Assembly (NCBI GenBank): GCA_905250885.1
Contig: CAJNOQ010001386.1
Span: 1-32,327, forward strand
DNA from: Didymodactylos carnosus
Lineage: Eukaryota > Rotifera > Eurotatoria > Philodinida > Philodinidae
Length of the DNA: 32,327 nt
Direction of reading: 5' to 3'
Shown: positions 27,563-32,327 of the stretch, one piece after another
How the letters are laid out: each line of letters opens with the position of its first letter
How positions within the stretch are numbered: position 1 is the stretch's first letter
Translations under genes and position numbers: made by a program
Notes under the pieces: generated by a model
Databases searched by the model: none
Told to the model about the DNA's origin: nothing
Seen by the model: only the letters and a program-made list of their open reading frames with translations

Positions 27563-29106
27563 AGAACAGAAACAAACAAACACATTTTATCTTTGTAGGT
27601 CAAACCTACAAAAATAATCTGTGCTGTCCTGCTTCTTATTTTGTAGATCGATTTAAGTTGTGCAGTACAATATGTTAAACATATGTGTATATATACTGGA
27701 AGAGAAACATTCTCACATGAAATCATCTTAATTACCTGTTCATTCTACAAATGTTAACGTTTTATTCATTGTGAGCCCCTCATGCGTTCTCTAATCAATC
27801 TAAAAGATATTGCAGTTTCCGAAAAGTAAAAAGCGTTCTTCATTCTATCGCGTATTCTTTTTTCAACCTACTTGCATTCTTTTTTGAATATTTTCTCGAA
27901 TACTGCGATGGGAACGCTATATATTAGTAGACGAGTAGAAAAGTAAAAAAGTAAAAGGTTGAATGAAGTAAATGCTTTGCTCGCAACAAAAGTTTTGGCA
28001 AAAATTATATTCGCAAATAGTAGGATGCGAAAAATAGGCTTAATAATCCTCGAATCTGAACTGTACAACTGCAAAATCCGAAAAAAACGAAATGTAGTTT
28101 ACTCTCCTTTTAAACATTTTGTAAAAAATTTGACTCAGACCTAAAAGCTAAAGAATTTTTCCGAGTCGTGAGTTGAATATTATACGCTTACTGGTTACTG
28201 CTTCATGAAACGGAAAAAACACCAAAGATACATTTGGCCGATGAAGTGTTACGTTATTTTGGAGACTTCTTCAAAGCCTTGGTTAACAAAAATTGTTTTT
28301 ATTAAACTAACTATTGTTTTTATACTAAAACCTGCAGAATTTCAAGCTCTGCAAGATGAGTATCTCACTATGCGTTGCATCACTCTGGTATAGATCACAG
28401 AATTGAGATTAACTGAGTGTAGCAAAAAGCCTAAAAGGATTCGCATGCAGGCATGCGGCTTCCTTCCCGAGCTATGACTGATTTAGTGAAATTAATGCAC
28501 TATTCCAATGGGTTAAAGAGCTGAAACTCACAGTAATATTAGTCCTAAGCAAAGCCCTATGCTGCAAAAGTTTCTGACCTTAGTTTTGTGTCCTTCGTGA
28601 GAAAGCCAATTTTCTGCTTTTCATAGGGTTCCTACACTAGCTTTGTATCGATTAATCTCAATTCTGTGATCTATACCAAAGTGATGCAACGCATAGTGAG
28701 ATACTCATCTGTTAGAGCTTGAAATTCTGCAAGTTTTAGTATAAAAAGAATAGTTTTCGCATCCTACTATTTGCGAATATAATTTTTGCCAAAACTTTTT
28801 GTTGCGAGCAAAGCATTTACTTCATTCAACCTTTTACTTTTTTATTTTTCTACTCGTCTACTAATATATAGCGTTCCCATCGCAGTATTCGAGAAAATAT
28901 TCAAAAAAGAATGCAAGTAGGTTGAAAAAAGAATACGCGATAGAATGAAGAACGCTTTTTCTTTTCGGAAACTGCAATATCTTTTAGATTGATTAGAGAA
29001 CGCATGAGGGGCTCACGGTGAATAAAACGTTAACATTTGTAGAATGAACAGGTAATTAAGATAATTTCATGTGAGAATGTTTCTCTTCCAGTATATATAC
29101 ATATAT

Positions 29107-30057
29107 GAGTGAATTGCATTATAGTTGTACAATCACTGGTTTAGGTATTTTTCTGCATTAACTTTTTTTCCTGTGAACCGATTTTAAAAAACTTTTTTTT
29201 GTTTGACTCACCAGCACATAAATAAGTAGTGCATCTTATAGAGCGCCAAATTTGCCATCAAACCATGCTTTTCGTTTTTCCCTTTGTGACATTTTAGGCT
29301 GTATTTTTTCGCAGTTTTACTTTTACGTACACTTTGAAGCCTCCCACCAAAATGCATATAGCTCACCCAAATTAGGAGATAGCTTTTTCTTTCTTGCGCC
29401 AAAAGAAAGAGCAGTTCGGGATACACAAAGTCTAGGTAGAATCAAAACCATATTAGTTACTTTGTTGGAGAAAAAAAGCAAAATTCCTTTTTTCACACAT
29501 TTTGAAGCCTTCTTTTTCTCTTCTTGATCTATCTATAACTTTTGAACGGATGAACGAAACTGGATGAAATTTTTATAGAACACGTAGAATGCGCCTGTGA
29601 TGCTGTGCTAAAAATTTCACATTTGTAGACCAAAAATTGCCTAGGCAAATTTGCGTTATGCCGCAAAAATGAAGCCACCCTTTTTTTGAAGCCTTTTCTT
29701 TGTTTTAATGTTTTTTGGGTCCGGACAAGATTTTTTATTCGTAGCGCTTTTTCGACATTTTTGAGCACAGGCTCCTACGACAGACCTCGTGGATTGCCAC
29801 TGGGTCAGTTTTCATAGAATACTGTTGCCTTCGTATACAAAGTTATGACGAAAAGAAATCACTGTTTTGTATTCGTAAGCCTGCAATAAAAGGGGGCAAA
29901 CTTCTTTCTGGATTTTCTAATCTAAACGAGGTCTGGTAGTCGGGAAATTTTTATCCCATACACAGAAAATGACGGGGAACAAGACAGCCGTCTCAGATTT
30001 TTTGTATGAGCACTTTCATTTTTTTTGGGAATTGTACAGCTAAATTGCAATTCACTC
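29107..30057. mobile_element. 951-bp TIR element inserted in one palindrome arm
   Basis: The ends are inverted repeats: GAGTGAATTGCATTATAG and, from the right, GAGTGAATTGCAATTTAG, both running on to TGTACAAT. ATAT precedes and follows (29103-29106, 30058-30061). The other palindrome arm supplies the empty site (ACACATATGTTTAAC), proving insertion. The interior is non-coding, T-rich and has no transposase, so the superfamily is not assigned. The ATAT flank could be a 4-bp duplication, or a TA duplication in a TA-rich site. Confidence 0.8.
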
Positions 30058-30179
30058 ATATGTTTAACATATTGTACTGCACAACTTAAATCGATCTACA
30101 AAATAAGAAGCAGGACAGCACAGATTATTTTTGTAGGTTTGACCTACAAAGATAAAATGTGTTTGTTTGTTTCTGTTCT

Positions 30180-30374
30180 CTAATGGAGAGTTAAATTTAT
30201 CTTTTGTTTAGCTGCTTCAGACCGTCTCAACTTGTCATCAGACAAAAAGTCCTGTCTCATATACACATAAATTAAAATAGTAATAATATGTGAAACACAT
30301 TTCTCTTTATTATATTTCTTCAATGAATCAGGATTTGAGCAACTCTCCGCAAAACACCACGCTCTTTCTGTCAT
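30180..30374 (-). other. 64-codon open frame, right palindrome arm
   Basis: This is the inverted twin of the frame at 27368-27562, encoding the same residues. It sits at the outer edge of the right arm, so the two frames point towards each other across the palindrome centre. No promoter, splice or domain evidence is visible. Confidence 0.3.
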
Positions 30375-30444
30375 TTTGGCTTGATGATTGTCCTAGAATT
30401 AAAGAAACTTTTTTATGGAAACATATCATGATTTAAGTGGCATA

Positions 30445-31112
30445 ATTAATAATGTCAAACTATTCAACGATGCAGATAAATGTATCGATTATATAACATC
30501 AATTCAGTCGAATATGTATTTCTAATTCTATCTGCTCATCAATTCATTATTTCACTTATTTATCGAAGATCACAAATTAGATTTTAAATCCGACGGATGA
30601 TGACAACGATTATGTAGAATATGTAAGACGTGAGGATATATTGAATGATAACCAATCAGTTATTGATAAATTAAGTGAAGATGTTAAACTATTTTCAAAG
30701 CAACTTTCAGCACCTATGACATTTTTCAACAATTCTGATGTAAGTATCAAACAAAAATGTGTAAAAGATTTATCAAAAAAAAGTCAGTATTTTATGTAAA
30801 TGGACTTATTTATTGAAATATTATTACGTCATTCACATTCGGATAAAGCTAACGATGATTTATTAGATGAATGTGGACGATTTTGTCATGATAATGAAAA
30901 TCAATTTACAGTAATTGATGTATTTCAACAACGATGTACTTCAGTCGATGCCATTCGATGGTATACTCGAGATTGTTTTTATATAGTCTATTAAATAAAG
31001 CATTAAGATGTCAAAATTTTGGTACAATATACACATTTCGACGTATCATCAAAGACTTATATTATCTCATACAAAACCTATCTAGTTTTTCGGATGACGA
31101 CTTAAAGATTTG
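30445..31112 (+). pseudogene. Decayed gene, rotifer-type family often joined to ADP-ribosyltransferase domains
   Basis: Seen in shifting plus-strand frames: NNVKLFNDADKCIDYITSIQ, a TAA at 30523, FLILSAHQFIISLIYRR, a frame change near 30575, LNPTDDDNDYVEYVRREDIL, FSKQLSAPMTFFNN, KKSQYFM, a TAA at 30797-30799, MDLFIEILLRHSHSDKANDD, AIRWYTRDCF, a missing base in a T-run near 30976-30980, then LYSLLNKALRCQNFGTIYTF and RRIIKDLYYLIQNL. From memory this order (F-DAD-CIDYI, FLI(V/L)S, FM(W)-LFIEILLR, I-WYT-ECFLY-LLNKALR) is the N-terminal region of many bdelloid proteins that end in TPRs or an ADP-ribosyltransferase domain. No such C-terminal domain follows here. Two stops and about three frame changes make it non-functional. 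Confidence 0.5.
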
Positions 31113-32327
31113 GTTTTTACAGAGTTCGATTGCCCGATTGACTAGCTTAAAAATTAAAATTGATCGCACAGAATTTTGGTTTTTTTCTTGTATACGAAAA
31201 GTAGACAAGTAAAATAACCTTTCCTTCGTGGATTGTAGACCCTTTTACGCTGCGTCTTTTGGTGCATTTGGTTTTTTTTAAATAAAAGATATGAAGTAAT
31301 CAAAAGATGAAAGAAATCCATCTTGAGTCGAAAAAAATATCGTTTTCACGCGGTCGAAATTTGATCTCTCGAAGTTTTGACGATTTTGAACACAAAAAGT
31401 GCAACTGTAAAAAAAGCGGTCTTATGCAAATTGTAGAGCTTTCACGCTGCATCTTTTGGTATATTATACGAAAAAAAGTTCTTAGAAATTGTTCTATTTG
31501 TATCGATAGGAAAATGTCTGAGAACGTTTTGTCCATACCTTATGCTCATCTTATCTGTACAGTGCTAGTAAACTGAACATAAATATGATCATAAGAAAAT
31601 ATTACTAATGGATTTATTGAAATATATTCACATTTTGGCACATATCCATTTGTGTCTACAACTCAGATTGGATAAATTATATCCTTCCCACAATCCTGTA
31701 CACCTGAGAGGTTTTCCTTCTATTTCGTTCAGTAAAATAGATCGGCATTTATTCTCCAAGATAGTCTGAATGACCTGGGTTTTTATAATGAAAACGAGAT
31801 GACTTGATTTTGCGGAGAAGAACAATGCATTTGGAGTAAGATGTTAGCATTCGTTCGATGGAAGATATAGTGAGTTTTCATCAGTATATACTATCTGTTT
31901 CAAAATATAGTGCGCGTCACTATTTTTTGAATAACTCAAGAACAGAAACAGCTAGACACCTGCGGTTTTCACACATCGAAAGAGGAGGAGTTAGACCGTC
32001 TTTTTCTTTGATAATGTGTCAGACGAAATCCTTTTAGAACTGATCATCTTTGAAAAATAGAAAAAAGAATGCATGAAAGTGACATATAATGCACATGAAA
32101 TTTCAGTTATGACCTTTGATTTAGATAGAGAGACTTCAGATCTATAGTTCAAGATATAATACTCTTTTTTACCTTTCATTATATTTTCATCAAAATATCT
32201 AGCTGTTATGAAAAAAAAAGGAAAAAACGTAGTAAAAGATCAGTAAAATTCCCTATTATTTGCGTATGTAAATACATGATTTCATTTGGTCAAAGTAAGA
32301 ATGTAATAACAGAGCAATTTGCATTGA
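31113..32327. other. Non-coding tail of the window with a diverged direct repeat
   Basis: No supported gene. ATTGTAGACCCTTTTACGCT at 31234 and ATTGTAGAGCTTTCACGCTG at 31430 each continue into GC(G/A)TCTTTTGGT, two diverged copies about 195 bp apart. Short frames at 31300-31576 overlap on both strands and are chance products. Nothing is recognised from 31,600 to the end. Confidence 0.4.

Larger units (their letters stand above)
27364..30377. repeat. Large imperfect palindrome (about 1-kb arms)
   Basis: Left arm: 27364-28034 plus 28310-28412. Right arm, inverted: 28652-28753, 28754-29106 and 30058-30377. The central spacer is 28413-28651. The outer 195 bases of the two arms differ at one position only; elsewhere mismatches are few. 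Two structural differences exist: the left arm holds 28035-28309, which the right arm lacks, and the right arm is split by the 951-bp element at 29107-30057. Homology stops sharply at the AAAATGACAG start on each side. No TIR-type ends or target duplication are seen, so this looks like an inverted duplication rather than a transposon. Bdelloid genomes are known for such palindromes. Confidence 0.85.

Noticed and set aside
8766..31112. Alternative genetic code (TAA/TAG read as Gln or Trp)
   Set aside because: Several in-frame stops fall where Gln or Trp is expected, but they accompany one-base frameshifts and lost exons, one lies at neither residue, and the intact genes use ordinary stops. Decay explains all of it.

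Overview
The window looks like animal nuclear DNA, most likely from a bdelloid rotifer (Adineta/Rotaria-like). It is AT-rich by eye. Introns are short (54-116 bp) with GT-AG ends. An F-box/leucine-rich protein and several other reading frames resemble protein families I know mainly from bdelloid predictions. There is a Penelope-like retroelement, other transposon debris of many superfamilies, and a kilobase-scale imperfect palindrome. The species call is inference from gene content; no rRNA or marker gene is present.

Layout. 0-3 kb holds the only two long uninterrupted genes, both on the minus strand: an F-box-like/LRR protein (301-2076) and a small four-helix membrane protein (2592-3035). 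3-8.8 kb is mostly non-coding, with a possible orphan exon, a reverse-transcriptase tail (5023-5417), a tRNA-like gene (5633-5704), a 179-bp hairpin and a TPR-like fragment. 8.77-12.5 kb is one minus-strand gene with a C-terminal cold-shock domain. It appears to be cut in two by about 2.9 kb of repeat DNA (9029-11936) bounded by inverted CCCACTG/CAGTGGG ends. That insert contains a 59-bp tandem repeat, long hairpins and a hAT-type MITE with an 8-bp target duplication.

13.1-14.8 kb is a 5'-truncated, frameshifted Penelope-like element (RT plus GIY-YIG endonuclease). 15.9-16.35 kb is the poly(A)-tailed 3' end of a LINE. 16.5-17.2 kb is a broken EGF/LDL-receptor-A gene, and 17.55-18.07 kb a frameshifted secreted cysteine-rich repeat protein. 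19.86-20.77 kb is a non-autonomous piggyBac-type element with TTAA duplications; a second candidate lies at 26.5-27.3 kb. 21.2-22.5 kb joins a WDR83-like one-exon fragment to a decayed three-exon gene. 24.8-25.5 kb is a hAT transposase C-terminus. 27.36-30.38 kb is a large inverted repeat, one arm of which is interrupted by a 951-bp TIR element. 30.45-31.1 kb is another decayed gene.

There is no operon or shared pathway. The unifying theme is decay: most reading frames carry one-base frameshifts and point stops, often where Trp or Gln is expected, beside dense transposon insertions and palindromes. This fits an accessory or subtelomere-like region. Some single-base breaks in homopolymers could instead be assembly errors.
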